From assembly GCA_947626195.1 (NCBI GenBank), contig CANQRF010000011.1, positions 1 to 52,838 of the forward strand: a stretch of DNA of 52,838 bases. Reading direction: 5' to 3'. A model generated the notes under the pieces. It did no database searches. It worked only from the letters and a program-made list of their open reading frames with translations, and had not been told where the DNA came from. Every line of letters begins with the position of its first letter. The stretch's first letter is position 1. Shown here one piece after another: positions 34,839 through 43,377 of the stretch. The position numbers were made by a program, and so were the translations under genes. This stretch comes from an uncultured Eggerthellaceae bacterium (lineage in GTDB: Bacteria; Actinomycetota; Coriobacteriia; Coriobacteriales; Eggerthellaceae).

Positions 34839-37175
34839 ATGGTAACTTCTATTATCAAACGCGACGGACGCACCGCTCCCTTCCATAAGGAGAAGATTGC
34901 CGCAGCGGTCGAAAAGGCATTCCAAGCCTGCGCTGCCATGCAGGATCGTGCGGTCGCCGATGAGATCGCGAGCAAGGTTGTCGCCAAGCTTGAGGCCGGC
35001 GCCATCGAGGGCACTCCGACCGTCGAGGGCGTCCAAGACCTCGTCGAGGAAACGCTCATCGAGTCAGGGTTCGTTCAGACCGCGAAATCCTACATCCTCT
35101 ATCGCGCCGAGCGCAGCCGCGTGCGCGATGTGAACAGCCGTCTTGTCCAAACGCTGAAAGACATCACGTTCTCGAAGGCCGCCGATTCCGACATGAAGCG
35201 CGAGAACGCCAACATCGACGCCGACACCGCCATGGGCACCATGCTCAAGTACGGCTCTGAGTCGGCGAAGCAGTTCTACGAGATGTGCGTGATCGATCCG
35301 AAGTTCGCGCGTGCCCATCGCGAGGGAGACATCCACATCCACGACATGGACTTCTACACGCTCACGACGACGTGCTGCCAGATCGAGCTGCGCAAGCTCT
35401 TCAAGGGCGGCTTCTCGACCGGCCATGGCGTGCTGCGCGAGCCCAATGACATCTCGAGTTATGCCGCGCTTGCCTGCATCGCCATCCAATCCAATCAGAA
35501 CGACCAGCATGGTGGCCAATCGGTCTGCGACTTCGATTACGGTCTGGCCGACGGTGTGCGCAAGACCTATCGCCGCCTCTATAAGAAGCATCTTGCCGAG
35601 GCGCTTGAGCTCCTTGCCAACGTCGCCGATGCGAAGGAACAGGCGGAGAAGCTTGCCGCCCGTGCCGAGGAGGAAAGCGGTGCGATCGCATCGCTTGCGA
35701 TGGATGAGGCGTTCGTTGCTTCCGTCAAGCAGGCGCTTGCCGAGGCGGGCATCGATGAGGCAATGGCCGACCGCATTGAGTCCTATGCCGAAAAGCAGGC
35801 GGCCTCGGATACCGACCGCGCCACCTTCCAAGCGATGGAGGCGCTCGTCCACAATCTCAACACGATGCATTCCCGTGCCGGCGCGCAGACCCCGTTCTCG
35901 TCCGTCAACTACGGCATGGACACCTCGCCCGAGGGGCGCATGGTCATCAGGAACATGCTCCTCGCCACCGAGCAGGGCCTGGGCGGCGGCGAGACGCCGA
36001 TCTTCCCCGTGCAGATCTTCCGCGTGAAGGAGGGCGTGAACTACAATCCCGGGGATCCGAACTACGACCTCTTCAAGCTTGCGATGCGTTGCTCGGCGAA
36101 GCGCCTGTTCCCGAACTTCAGCTTCCTCGATGCGCCGTTCAACGCGCAATACTACAAGGGAACGCCGGAGACCGAGATCGCCTACATGGGCTGCCGCACG
36201 CGCGTCATGGGCAATGTCTTCGATCCCGAGCGCGAAGTGACGCCGGGCCGCGGCAACCTTTCGTTCACCTCGATCAACCTTCCGCGCCTTGCGATCCGCT
36301 CGAAGGGCGACCTCGATCTGTTCTTCGATCTGCTCGATGCGAAGCTGCAGCTCGTCACCGCCCAGCTCGACGAGCGCTTCGAGATCCAGGCGCGCAAGAA
36401 GGTCTACAACGCGCCGTTCCTCATGGGCCAGGGCGTGTGGATCGATTCCGAGAAGCTGAAGAACACCGACGAGCAGCGCGAGGTCTTGAAGCACGGCACG
36501 CTCACCACCGGCTTCATCGGCTTGGCGGAATGCCTCGTGGCGCTCACCGGCAAGCACCATGGTGAAAGCGAGGAATCGCAGCGCCTCGGCCTCGAGATCA
36601 TCGGCCATATGCGCAGCTACTGCGATCGCATCTCGCGCGAGCGCGGGATGAACTACACGCTCATCGCCACGCCTGCCGAGGGTCTTTCCGGCCGCTTCGT
36701 CCGCATGGATCGGGCGCGCTACGGCGAGATCCCCGGCGTGACCGATCGCGATTACTACACGAACGGCTTCCATGTGCCGGTGTATTACAACATCAGCGCA
36801 TTCGACAAGATCGCCATCGAAGCCCCCTATCATGCGCTGACGAACGGCGGGCACATCTCCTACATCGAGCTCGACGGCGACCCGACGCAGAACCTCGAAG
36901 CCTTCGAATCGGTCATCCGCTACATGAAGGAATGCGGCATGGGCTACGGTTCCATCAACCATCCCGTCGACCGCGATCCGAGCTGCGGCTTCAACGGCAT
37001 CATCGACGACGTCTGCCCGAAGTGCGGGCGCACCGAGGAAGACGGTCAGCCATTCGAGCGCATCCGCCGCATCACCGGCTACCTCGTCGGCACGCTCGAC
37101 CGCTTCAACGATGCGAAGCGCGCTGAGGAGCACGACCGCGTGAAGCATGGCATCGCCCGTCCGGCGCAAGACTAA
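34839..37175 (+). CDS. nrdD: Anaerobic ribonucleoside-triphosphate reductase (class III)
   Basis: NrdD makes deoxyribonucleotides without oxygen using a glycyl radical. The 778-residue protein starts with an ATP-cone (VTSIIKRDGRTAPFHKEKI, ~1-95) that senses dATP/ATP, followed by the ten-stranded barrel with DIHIHDMDFY and CCQIELRKL. The C-terminus holds a zinc-binding segment (CGFNG...CPKCG) and the radical site RRITGYLVG. An acidic/helical insert rich in Ala and Glu (residues ~255-325) lies in the middle. The upstream NrdR-like boxes suggest repression when nucleotides suffice. nrdG follows. Presence of this enzyme indicates anaerobic growth. Confidence 0.97.
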   Translation: MVTSIIKRDGRTAPFHKEKIAAAVEKAFQACAAMQDRAVADEIASKVVAKLEAGAIEGTPTVEGVQDLVEETLIESGFVQTAKSYILYRAERSRVRDVNSRLVQTLKDITFSKAADSDMKRENANIDADTAMGTMLKYGSESAKQFYEMCVIDPKFARAHREGDIHIHDMDFYTLTTTCCQIELRKLFKGGFSTGHGVLREPNDISSYAALACIAIQSNQNDQHGGQSVCDFDYGLADGVRKTYRRLYKKHLAEALELLANVADAKEQAEKLAARAEEESGAIASLAMDEAFVASVKQALAEAGIDEAMADRIESYAEKQAASDTDRATFQAMEALVHNLNTMHSRAGAQTPFSSVNYGMDTSPEGRMVIRNMLLATEQGLGGGETPIFPVQIFRVKEGVNYNPGDPNYDLFKLAMRCSAKRLFPNFSFLDAPFNAQYYKGTPETEIAYMGCRTRVMGNVFDPEREVTPGRGNLSFTSINLPRLAIRSKGDLDLFFDLLDAKLQLVTAQLDERFEIQARKKVYNAPFLMGQGVWIDSEKLKNTDEQREVLKHGTLTTGFIGLAECLVALTGKHHGESEESQRLGLEIIGHMRSYCDRISRERGMNYTLIATPAEGLSGRFVRMDRARYGEIPGVTDRDYYTNGFHVPVYYNISAFDKIAIEAPYHALTNGGHISYIELDGDPTQNLEAFESVIRYMKECGMGYGSINHPVDRDPSCGFNGIIDDVCPKCGRTEEDGQPFERIRRITGYLVGTLDRFNDAKRAEEHDRVKHGIARPAQD

Positions 37176-37203
37176 CTTTCCCTCGTCCGTTACCGAGCAT
37201 CGA

Positions 37204-37785
37204 ATGCGCGAAGAGTCCCTCCACCAAACCGAGGAACCCTCGCGCATTCGCCTTTTCGGCACCGCCCCCGATTCCATTGTCGACGGACCAGGGCTGCGCT
37301 TCGGCGTTTTCGTGCAGGGCTGCCCCCATGATTGCCCGGGGTGCCACAATCCCGAGAGCCACGATCCGATGGGCGGCTATGAGGAATCTATCGAGGGCCT
37401 TGTCGATGAGATCACGGCGAACAAGCTCATCCGCGACGTCACGATTTCGGGAGGCGAGCCCTTCGCCCAGCCTGCTGCCTGCGCCGCCTTGGCTCGTCGT
37501 CTGAAAGAGCGGGGCTACGGCATCTGGGTCTACAGCGGATACACTTACGAGCAACTCTGCAAGCGCGCCGAGGGCGAGAAGGGGATAGCGGAGCTCCTCC
37601 GGTTGGTCGACGTGCTCGTGGATGGGCCTTTCATCGAGAGCGAGCACAGCTACACGCTTCAGTGGAAGGGCTCGGCGAACCAGCGCGTGATCGACCTTCG
37701 GAAAACGCTGAGCAATCCCGAAGGCGAGGTTGCTCTCTGGCAACCCCCTGATGACGCAATCCGCTTCTCATGTTTTCCCCTCTGA
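37204..37785 (+). CDS. nrdG: Anaerobic ribonucleotide reductase activating protein (radical SAM)
   Basis: NrdG uses S-adenosylmethionine and a 4Fe-4S cluster to generate the glycyl radical of NrdD. The cluster motif CPHDCPGC (CxxxCxxC) follows the typical IVDGPGLRFGVFVQG strand; TISGGEPFAQP is the SAM-binding GGE motif, and the DVLVDGPF region completes the core. ATG 37204 (193 residues) is 28 nt after the nrdD stop. An in-frame ATG at 37147, overlapping nrdD, would add 19 residues unlike the family; neither has a strong ribosome binding site, so the start is uncertain. Confidence 0.93.
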   Translation: MREESLHQTEEPSRIRLFGTAPDSIVDGPGLRFGVFVQGCPHDCPGCHNPESHDPMGGYEESIEGLVDEITANKLIRDVTISGGEPFAQPAACAALARRLKERGYGIWVYSGYTYEQLCKRAEGEKGIAELLRLVDVLVDGPFIESEHSYTLQWKGSANQRVIDLRKTLSNPEGEVALWQPPDDAIRFSCFPL

Positions 37786-37794
37786 CGGCGGCGA

Positions 37795-37800
37795 TATAAT
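37795..37800 (+). promoter_or_regulatory. -10 element of the MscS gene (leaderless)
   Basis: A consensus TATAAT (37795-37800) is followed by GGCGCC and then the ATG at 37807. No ribosome binding site fits between. The spacing and the GCGCC-ATGG junction equal those of the potassium channel gene at 28689-28704. Confidence 0.55.
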
Positions 37801-37806
37801 GGCGCC

Positions 37807-38772
37807 ATGGACACCCTTCTCAAACAGCTTGAGGCACTGATTCGCCACGATGTGTTCGGTCCCTGGATAGCGGCCGTCAGCATCTTCATCATCACGATCT
37901 TCGTCGCCCAGGGCTCCGCGCATCTGATGCGGCGCTTCCTCCAACGCGAGAGCTCGAATCTCCCCAACGCGAGCATCTTCATCAACCTCATCCGCATCCT
38001 CATCTGGGTGATCGGCATCTCGCTCATTTTGTCGCTCTGCTTCAACATCGACGTCAGCGCCATCATCACCGCCCTCGGCGTCGGCGGCATCGCCGTCTCG
38101 CTGGGCTTCCAGGCCACGATCGCGAACCTCATCGGCGGCCTTCAGGTGAGCATGTCGCACATCGTGCAGCCGGGCGACAACATCAAGGTGGAGGGCGATG
38201 AGGTGCTGCAGGGCGTGGTGACCGACATCACATGGCGGCACACGACGCTCGTCGATGCGGTGGGCAATCAGGTGATCGTGCCGAACTCCGCCATCAACTC
38301 GAGTGCCATCGTCAAGCTCGCGCCCACCACCAAGGTGAGCATCCCGCTTGTCGTGACGGCGGGAAGCGGGCGGCTGACCCATGTGGCCCACGTGATGGAA
38401 GACGCCGCCTTGAAGGCCCTCAAACATGTTTGCAAGGTGAAGGTGAAGCCGCAGATCTCCTTCACCGAGGCGACCGATTTCGGCTTCCGCGGCACGATGA
38501 CCTTCACGATCGCCGCGCCCGAGCGCGTGTCTTCGGCCAAAGATGCCGTGTTGCGCGCGATCTCGCCCTACATCCACGGGCTTCCCGACCTGAAAGTCGT
38601 CATGGGCCAGCACAGCACCGTCGGCGATTCGCAGGAGAATGCGGCGCAGGAAAAGGCCGTGCTGGAAAAGAACCGGCATGAGGAGCTTACGCAAGAGAAT
38701 CCCGCGCAGGAGAAGGCCGTACAAGAGGAGGCCAAGCAGGAGGACCCCGCATCTCAGGAGAGGCCCGCATGA
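37807..38772 (+). CDS. MscS-family mechanosensitive channel
   Basis: A 321-residue small-conductance mechanosensitive channel that releases osmolytes during hypo-osmotic shock. Three helices are followed by the pore-lining helix (ALGVGGIAVSLGFQATIANLIGG) and the beta domain (VQPGDNIKVEG...GVVTDITWRHTTLVDAVGNQVIVPNSAI). The last ~45 residues are an unusual Gln/Glu-rich tail with two copies of an xxAQEKAV(L/Q)E unit, likely cytoplasmic and helical. The start is preceded directly by TATAAT, implying leaderless translation. It overlaps rfbB by 4 nt (ATGA), so an osmotic channel and a sugar-nucleotide enzyme share a transcript. Confidence 0.93.
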   Translation: MDTLLKQLEALIRHDVFGPWIAAVSIFIITIFVAQGSAHLMRRFLQRESSNLPNASIFINLIRILIWVIGISLILSLCFNIDVSAIITALGVGGIAVSLGFQATIANLIGGLQVSMSHIVQPGDNIKVEGDEVLQGVVTDITWRHTTLVDAVGNQVIVPNSAINSSAIVKLAPTTKVSIPLVVTAGSGRLTHVAHVMEDAALKALKHVCKVKVKPQISFTEATDFGFRGTMTFTIAAPERVSSAKDAVLRAISPYIHGLPDLKVVMGQHSTVGDSQENAAQEKAVLEKNRHEELTQENPAQEKAVQEEAKQEDPASQERPA

Positions 38773-39821
38773 CGAAGACGTATCTCGTAACAGGTGGGGC
38801 GGGATTCATCGGATCGAACTTCATCCATTACCTGCTGGAGACGAAAGACGACATTCTCGTCATCAACGTGGATGCGCTCACCTATGCGGGAAATCTTGAG
38901 AACCTCGGGAAGGTGGAAAGCGATCCGCGCTATCGCTTCGTCAAGGCAAACATCTGCGATAAGGCCGCAATGATGAAGGTCCTCGAGGCTTTCGAGATCG
39001 ACTATCTCGTGAATTTTGCCGCAGAATCCCATGTCAATCGCTCGATTGTCGAGCCCATCACCTTTGTCGACACCAACGTCGTGGGGACGGCGACGCTCCT
39101 TGACTGCGCGAAAGCCGCATGGCGTGATGGCGAGGGAGGGTATCGCGAAGGCGTTTGCTTCCTTCAGGTTTCCACGGATGAGGTGTACGGCTCGCTTTCT
39201 CCCGAACGCCCCGCCGAGCTTTTCCGAGAGACGACGCCGCTCTCTCCCCATAGCCCCTATGCCGCGTCGAAGGCGTCGGCAGATCTGCTCGTGGGGGCGT
39301 TTGGCGACACCTTCCGTCTGCCCTACAACATCACACGTTGCTCGAACAACTACGGGCCGTTTCAGTTGCCGGAGAAGCTCATCCCCCTCATGATCGCACA
39401 TTGCTTGGAGAAAAAGCCGCTCCCTCTCTATGGCGATGGCTCCCAGATTCGCGATTGGCTCTACGTCCGCGATCATTGTGCGGCGATCGATTGCGTGCTT
39501 GAGCAAGGGCGACGGGGGGAGGTTTACAACATTGGCGGGCGCAACGAGCGCACGAACCTTTCCGTTGTCGAGCAGATCGTCGGCTCTCTCCGCGACCGCC
39601 TGGGGCTCAACATCTCAGACGATCTCATCGCGCATGTGAAGGATCGTCCCGCACACGATGTTCGCTATGGCATCGATCCATCGAAGATCGAACGCGAACT
39701 CGCATGGCATCCGCAGACCCCCTTCGATGCGGGGCTCGAATCGACGATCGATTGGTATGTCGCGCATCCGCCGTGGCTCGAAAACGCGCTCAGGCGCATT
39801 GAGGATCAGCGCCATGGATAG
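38769..39821 (+). CDS. rfbB: dTDP-glucose 4,6-dehydratase
   Basis: This 350-residue extended short-chain dehydrogenase converts dTDP-glucose to dTDP-4-keto-6-deoxyglucose. It has the NAD-binding TGGAGFIGSNF, the FAAESHVNRSI segment, the catalytic STDEVYGSL and Y-x3-K in SPYAASKASADLL, and the C-terminal RPAHDVRYGID characteristic of RfbB/RmlB. The usual partners rfbA, rfbC and rfbD are absent from the window. It starts inside the stop region of the MscS gene (ATGA overlap). Confidence 0.94.
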   Translation: MTKTYLVTGGAGFIGSNFIHYLLETKDDILVINVDALTYAGNLENLGKVESDPRYRFVKANICDKAAMMKVLEAFEIDYLVNFAAESHVNRSIVEPITFVDTNVVGTATLLDCAKAAWRDGEGGYREGVCFLQVSTDEVYGSLSPERPAELFRETTPLSPHSPYAASKASADLLVGAFGDTFRLPYNITRCSNNYGPFQLPEKLIPLMIAHCLEKKPLPLYGDGSQIRDWLYVRDHCAAIDCVLEQGRRGEVYNIGGRNERTNLSVVEQIVGSLRDRLGLNISDDLIAHVKDRPAHDVRYGIDPSKIERELAWHPQTPFDAGLESTIDWYVAHPPWLENALRRIEDQRHG

Positions 39822-39901
39822 CCCCTCACGGGGCAGGTGCGCCTTCAAGTCCGGCGACCAGGCCGAAACATTGCTTTAACGTTGTCGCCCTGAAAAATCG
39901 G

Positions 39902-39907
39902 TATAAT
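39902..39907 (+). promoter_or_regulatory. -10 element upstream of the HEAT-repeat gene
   Basis: A consensus TATAAT (39902-39907) without a clear -35 lies about 50 nt before the TTG start. The transcript would start near 39914. Confidence 0.45.
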
Positions 39908-39955
39908 ACTTCAAAAACAACGAATGAGCAGGCATGAACGAGAGGATACAACGCA

Positions 39956-40558
39956 TTGAGTAAAGCGCAGGAAATACAGGACGCGGCACAAGAGGCGCTC
40001 AACAGCGACGAGGTGCTTAAGGAGACCGTTGAGGCGCTCGCGGGGTCTTCGCGGCGAAGCCGGCAGCAGGCCGCCTCAGTGCTTGCCCAGATCGCCAAGC
40101 AAGAGCCTCGGAAAATCGCTCCGTTCGGAGGAGATTTGGTGGACGCGCTCAATCGGCCGGAAAGCCAAACGCGATGGGAGGCGCTCGATGCGCTGACGTC
40201 GATCGTCCCGTATGATTCGCGCGTTTGCGATAAGGCGATTCCCGGCGCCGAGACGGCGCTTTTCGATGAGGACAGCGGCCCTGTCCGCCTCGCTGCGATG
40301 AGGTTTCTGTGCACGCTGGGCGCCACGACGGAAAATCGCTCAGAGAAGACCTGGCCCCTTATCGAAGAGGGGATCCGCTGCTATCATGGTGATCTCGAAT
40401 TTCAGGATATGCTCCTTGCGGTTCTCGACTATTCGAGCGGAAAGCTCTCGGCGAACGTGAAGTCCTCGTTGGCCGACCGCATGCGTTTCGATGCGGAGAA
40501 CAGTCGGGGAACTCTGCGCAAGCGCGCGCAGGCGATTCTGGAAAACGTCTCTGCTTAG
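39956..40558 (+). CDS. HEAT-repeat-like helical protein
   Basis: I do not recognise a specific family. The 200-residue protein is nearly all helical with repeated Leu/Ala patterns (RRSRQQAASVLAQIAKQEP, QTRWEALDALTSIVP, PVRLAAMRFLCTLGA, LRKRAQAILEN) that fit four or five HEAT-like repeats, usually scaffolds for protein contacts. No signal peptide or catalytic motif is visible. The start TTG 39956 is preceded by GAGAGGA at 8 nt and gives MSKAQEIQDAAQ; no better ATG is available upstream in frame. It has its own -10 element and is followed by aconitase after 90 nt. Confidence 0.75.
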   Translation: MSKAQEIQDAAQEALNSDEVLKETVEALAGSSRRSRQQAASVLAQIAKQEPRKIAPFGGDLVDALNRPESQTRWEALDALTSIVPYDSRVCDKAIPGAETALFDEDSGPVRLAAMRFLCTLGATTENRSEKTWPLIEEGIRCYHGDLEFQDMLLAVLDYSSGKLSANVKSSLADRMRFDAENSRGTLRKRAQAILENVSA

Positions 40559-40648
40559 ACCGCTTTTAACGCCGTTTCAGGCAGGCAGGGAACAGCCGTA
40601 AGGCCGACCATCTGCTTTGGCGCAATCCATCAGGAAGGAAAGAAGGAA

Positions 40649-43321
40649 ATGGACTCCAACGAACGTCGTGCCGATCTCGTCGTTGGCGGGAAAACCTATG
40701 GCTATTATCCGATCGCGGGAATCGAGGGGGCCGAGCGCCTGCCGTTTCCGCTCAAGGTGCTTCTTGAGAACGTGCTTCGCCAAGCGAAGACGGATGAGGA
40801 GGCACGCGAGCTCTCCTCGCGCATCGTCCAGGCCGGATTGTCGGGCGCAACCGGCGAGGAGATCCAGTTCATGCCGGCGCGGGTGCTGTTCCAAGATTTC
40901 ACCGGCGTTCCGGTGTTCGTCGATTTCGCCGCGATGCGCGAGGCGTCCGAGATGCTCGGCGGCGACCCCTCGAAGATCAACCCGCAAATTCCCTGCGATC
41001 TCGTGATCGACCACTCGGTGATCGCCGACGAGGCGGGGTGCGCCGGCTGCCTCGAGGCGAACGAGCAGATCGAATACGCGCGCAACCGTGAGCGCTATGA
41101 GTTCTTGAAATGGGCCCAGCTCTCTTTCGAGAACGTGCGCATCGTGCCTCCGGGAAAAGGGATCTGCCATCAGCTGAACATCGAGGCGTTCGCCCACGTC
41201 GCGATGACGGCCGACGAAGCGGAAGGCGGGGAGGAGGCATGCCCGATCGTGTATTTCGACACGGTGGTGGGCACCGATTCCCATACGCCGACGGTGAATG
41301 GCTGCGGCGTGCTCGGCTGGGGCGTCGGCGGCATCGAGGCAGAGGCCGCCTCGCTCGGACAGCCCATCACGACGCTTGTCCCGCGCGTCATCGGCGTGCG
41401 CCTGACCAATGCCTTGCGTGAGGGCGCGACGGCGATGGACGTGGCACTCACATTTGCCCAGAGGCTCCGTGAGAAAGGCGTTGTGGGAGCGTTCGTCGAA
41501 TGCTTCGGCGATGGAGTGGAGAGCCTGACGGCGACGCAGCGGGCCTGCATCTCGAACATGACGCCGGAATACGGTTGCACCTGCACGCTGTTCCCCATCG
41601 ATGAGCAGACGCTCTCCTATCTGCGGTTGACGGGGCGCTCCGAAGAGCAGGTGGCGCTTGTGCGCGCCTATGCCGAGGCCCAAGGGGCCTTCGGCCAGGA
41701 AGGCGCTGACGAGCGCGTGTATGCCGACGTGATCGAGATCGACCTTGCGGCGGTGGAGCCGTCTCTGGCAGGTCCGTCGCGCCCGCACGATCGGATCGCG
41801 CTTGCGAACGCGAAATCGCGTTTTCACGAGATCTGCGGCGAGCGCCACCTCGACCTGACGAAGCGCGTTGGCGTCGATATTCTCGGCCAGCGCTTCGAGC
41901 TCGGCCACGGCGCCCTTGCGATCGCCGCCGTCACGAGCTGCACGACCGCGACCGATCCCGCCATGATGCTTTCCGCCGCGCTGCTTGCGCGCAATGCGGC
42001 CGCGCGTGGGCTCTCGCCGAAACCGTGGGTGAAGACGATCCTCGCTCCAGGAAGCCACGTGATGGCGCTTCTCCTTGAGCGGACGGGGCTGCAGAAAAGC
42101 CTTGAGGACGTCGGGTTCTTCACGTGCGGATTCGGCTGCATGAGCTGTATCGGCAACTCGGGGCCGCTCCTTGAGACGATGCATGCCGTCTCGGAGGAGC
42201 TTGAGCTGGCAAGCGTGCTCTCTGGAAACCGCAATTTCGAAGGGCGAATCTCACCCGATGTGTCGCAAAACTACCTTATGCAACCGGCGCTCGTGGTCGC
42301 CTATGCGCTCGCGGGGACGATGGACATCGACCTCGTGAGCGAGCCGCTCGGCCTTGATGGCGAGGGAAGCCCCGTCTATCTGAGCGACATCCAGGCCGAC
42401 CAGGCCGAACTTCAGCAGCTCCTGAGAGATTATGTGACGCCCGAGCTCTATCGCACCGCGCTCGGCGATTTGTTCGAGGGGGATGAGACGTGGCAAGGGC
42501 TTGAGGTCGCGCAGGGAAAGACCTTCGCCTTCGATGAGAAGTCGACCTATGTGCGCCGCGCTCCCTATTTCGATGACATGGAAATTTCGCTCAAGCCCGC
42601 TTGTGCGATTGAGGACGCGCGTGTGCTCGCCTTGCTGGGCGATTTCATCACGACCGACCATATCTCGCCTGCGGGAAGCATCGCGCTCGATTCTCCCGCT
42701 GCGCGCTATCTTGAGGAAAGAGGTGTGGCGCCCGAGGAATTCAACACCTATGGGGCGCGCCGCGGCAATCATGAGGTGATGATGCGCGGGACGTTTGCGA
42801 ACGTGAAGCTGCAGAACAAGCTCGTGCCCGATCGTCGGGGAGGCTATACACGCGATCTGCTCTCGGGAGAGGTGACGACCATCTTCGATGCGGCGATGCA
42901 GGCCGAGGAGCGCGGCGTTGCCGAAATCGTGGTGGCCGGCAAGATGTACGGGAGCGGCTCGTCGCGCGACTGGGCGGCGAAAGGACCGATGCTGCTCGGC
43001 GTGCGCGCCGTCATCGCTGAGAGCTTCGAGCGCATCCATCGCTCAAACCTCATCGGCATGGGGATTTTGCCCCTGCAGTTCCTTGAGGGCCAGAACGCGG
43101 AGACGCTTGGCCTCGACGGCACGGAAGCCTACCATATTCCCGTCGTCGACTTCACGACGGGTGATCAGCCTGCGACAACGGTGAAGGTGACGGCGTGCAG
43201 AGACGATGGGAGCACGCTGGAGTTTGACGCCCTCGTGCGCATCGATACGGCGACCGAGGGCACCTATTACGCCAACGGGGGCATCTTGCCCTTTGTCCTT
43301 CGCTCGATGATGGGGGCGTAG
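40649..43321 (+). CDS. acnA: Aconitate hydratase (AcnA type)
   Basis: This 890-residue enzyme isomerises citrate and isocitrate using a 4Fe-4S cluster. The order and length match AcnA/IRP1: VIDHSV (~119-124), GTDSHTPTVNG (208-218), cluster ligands Cys431, Cys497 and Cys500 (GFGCMSCIGNSG), and the swivel domain with GAGSSRDWAAKG-type GSGSSRDWAAKGP. The motif around Cys431 reads SCTTATDP instead of the usual SCTNTSNP, a conspicuous departure at normally conserved positions. AAGGAAAGAAGGAA precedes ATG 40649. No citrate synthase or isocitrate dehydrogenase gene lies nearby. Confidence 0.95.
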   Translation: MDSNERRADLVVGGKTYGYYPIAGIEGAERLPFPLKVLLENVLRQAKTDEEARELSSRIVQAGLSGATGEEIQFMPARVLFQDFTGVPVFVDFAAMREASEMLGGDPSKINPQIPCDLVIDHSVIADEAGCAGCLEANEQIEYARNRERYEFLKWAQLSFENVRIVPPGKGICHQLNIEAFAHVAMTADEAEGGEEACPIVYFDTVVGTDSHTPTVNGCGVLGWGVGGIEAEAASLGQPITTLVPRVIGVRLTNALREGATAMDVALTFAQRLREKGVVGAFVECFGDGVESLTATQRACISNMTPEYGCTCTLFPIDEQTLSYLRLTGRSEEQVALVRAYAEAQGAFGQEGADERVYADVIEIDLAAVEPSLAGPSRPHDRIALANAKSRFHEICGERHLDLTKRVGVDILGQRFELGHGALAIAAVTSCTTATDPAMMLSAALLARNAAARGLSPKPWVKTILAPGSHVMALLLERTGLQKSLEDVGFFTCGFGCMSCIGNSGPLLETMHAVSEELELASVLSGNRNFEGRISPDVSQNYLMQPALVVAYALAGTMDIDLVSEPLGLDGEGSPVYLSDIQADQAELQQLLRDYVTPELYRTALGDLFEGDETWQGLEVAQGKTFAFDEKSTYVRRAPYFDDMEISLKPACAIEDARVLALLGDFITTDHISPAGSIALDSPAARYLEERGVAPEEFNTYGARRGNHEVMMRGTFANVKLQNKLVPDRRGGYTRDLLSGEVTTIFDAAMQAEERGVAEIVVAGKMYGSGSSRDWAAKGPMLLGVRAVIAESFERIHRSNLIGMGILPLQFLEGQNAETLGLDGTEAYHIPVVDFTTGDQPATTVKVTACRDDGSTLEFDALVRIDTATEGTYYANGGILPFVLRSMMGA

Positions 43322-43377
43322 CGCACGGGGGTATATGGTAATATTTCCCCATTGCATGCAGGAGGAAAGGACACCGC

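Noticed and set aside
35064-37349. 761-codon open frame antisense to nrdD
   Set aside because: Coding evidence for nrdD is overwhelming; the antisense frame is a codon-bias shadow in GC-rich DNA with no recognisable motifs and a composition rich in Arg, His, Val and Leu.
40577-42184. 535-codon open frame antisense to the aconitase gene
   Set aside because: Shadow of acnA; no ribosome binding site and no motifs.
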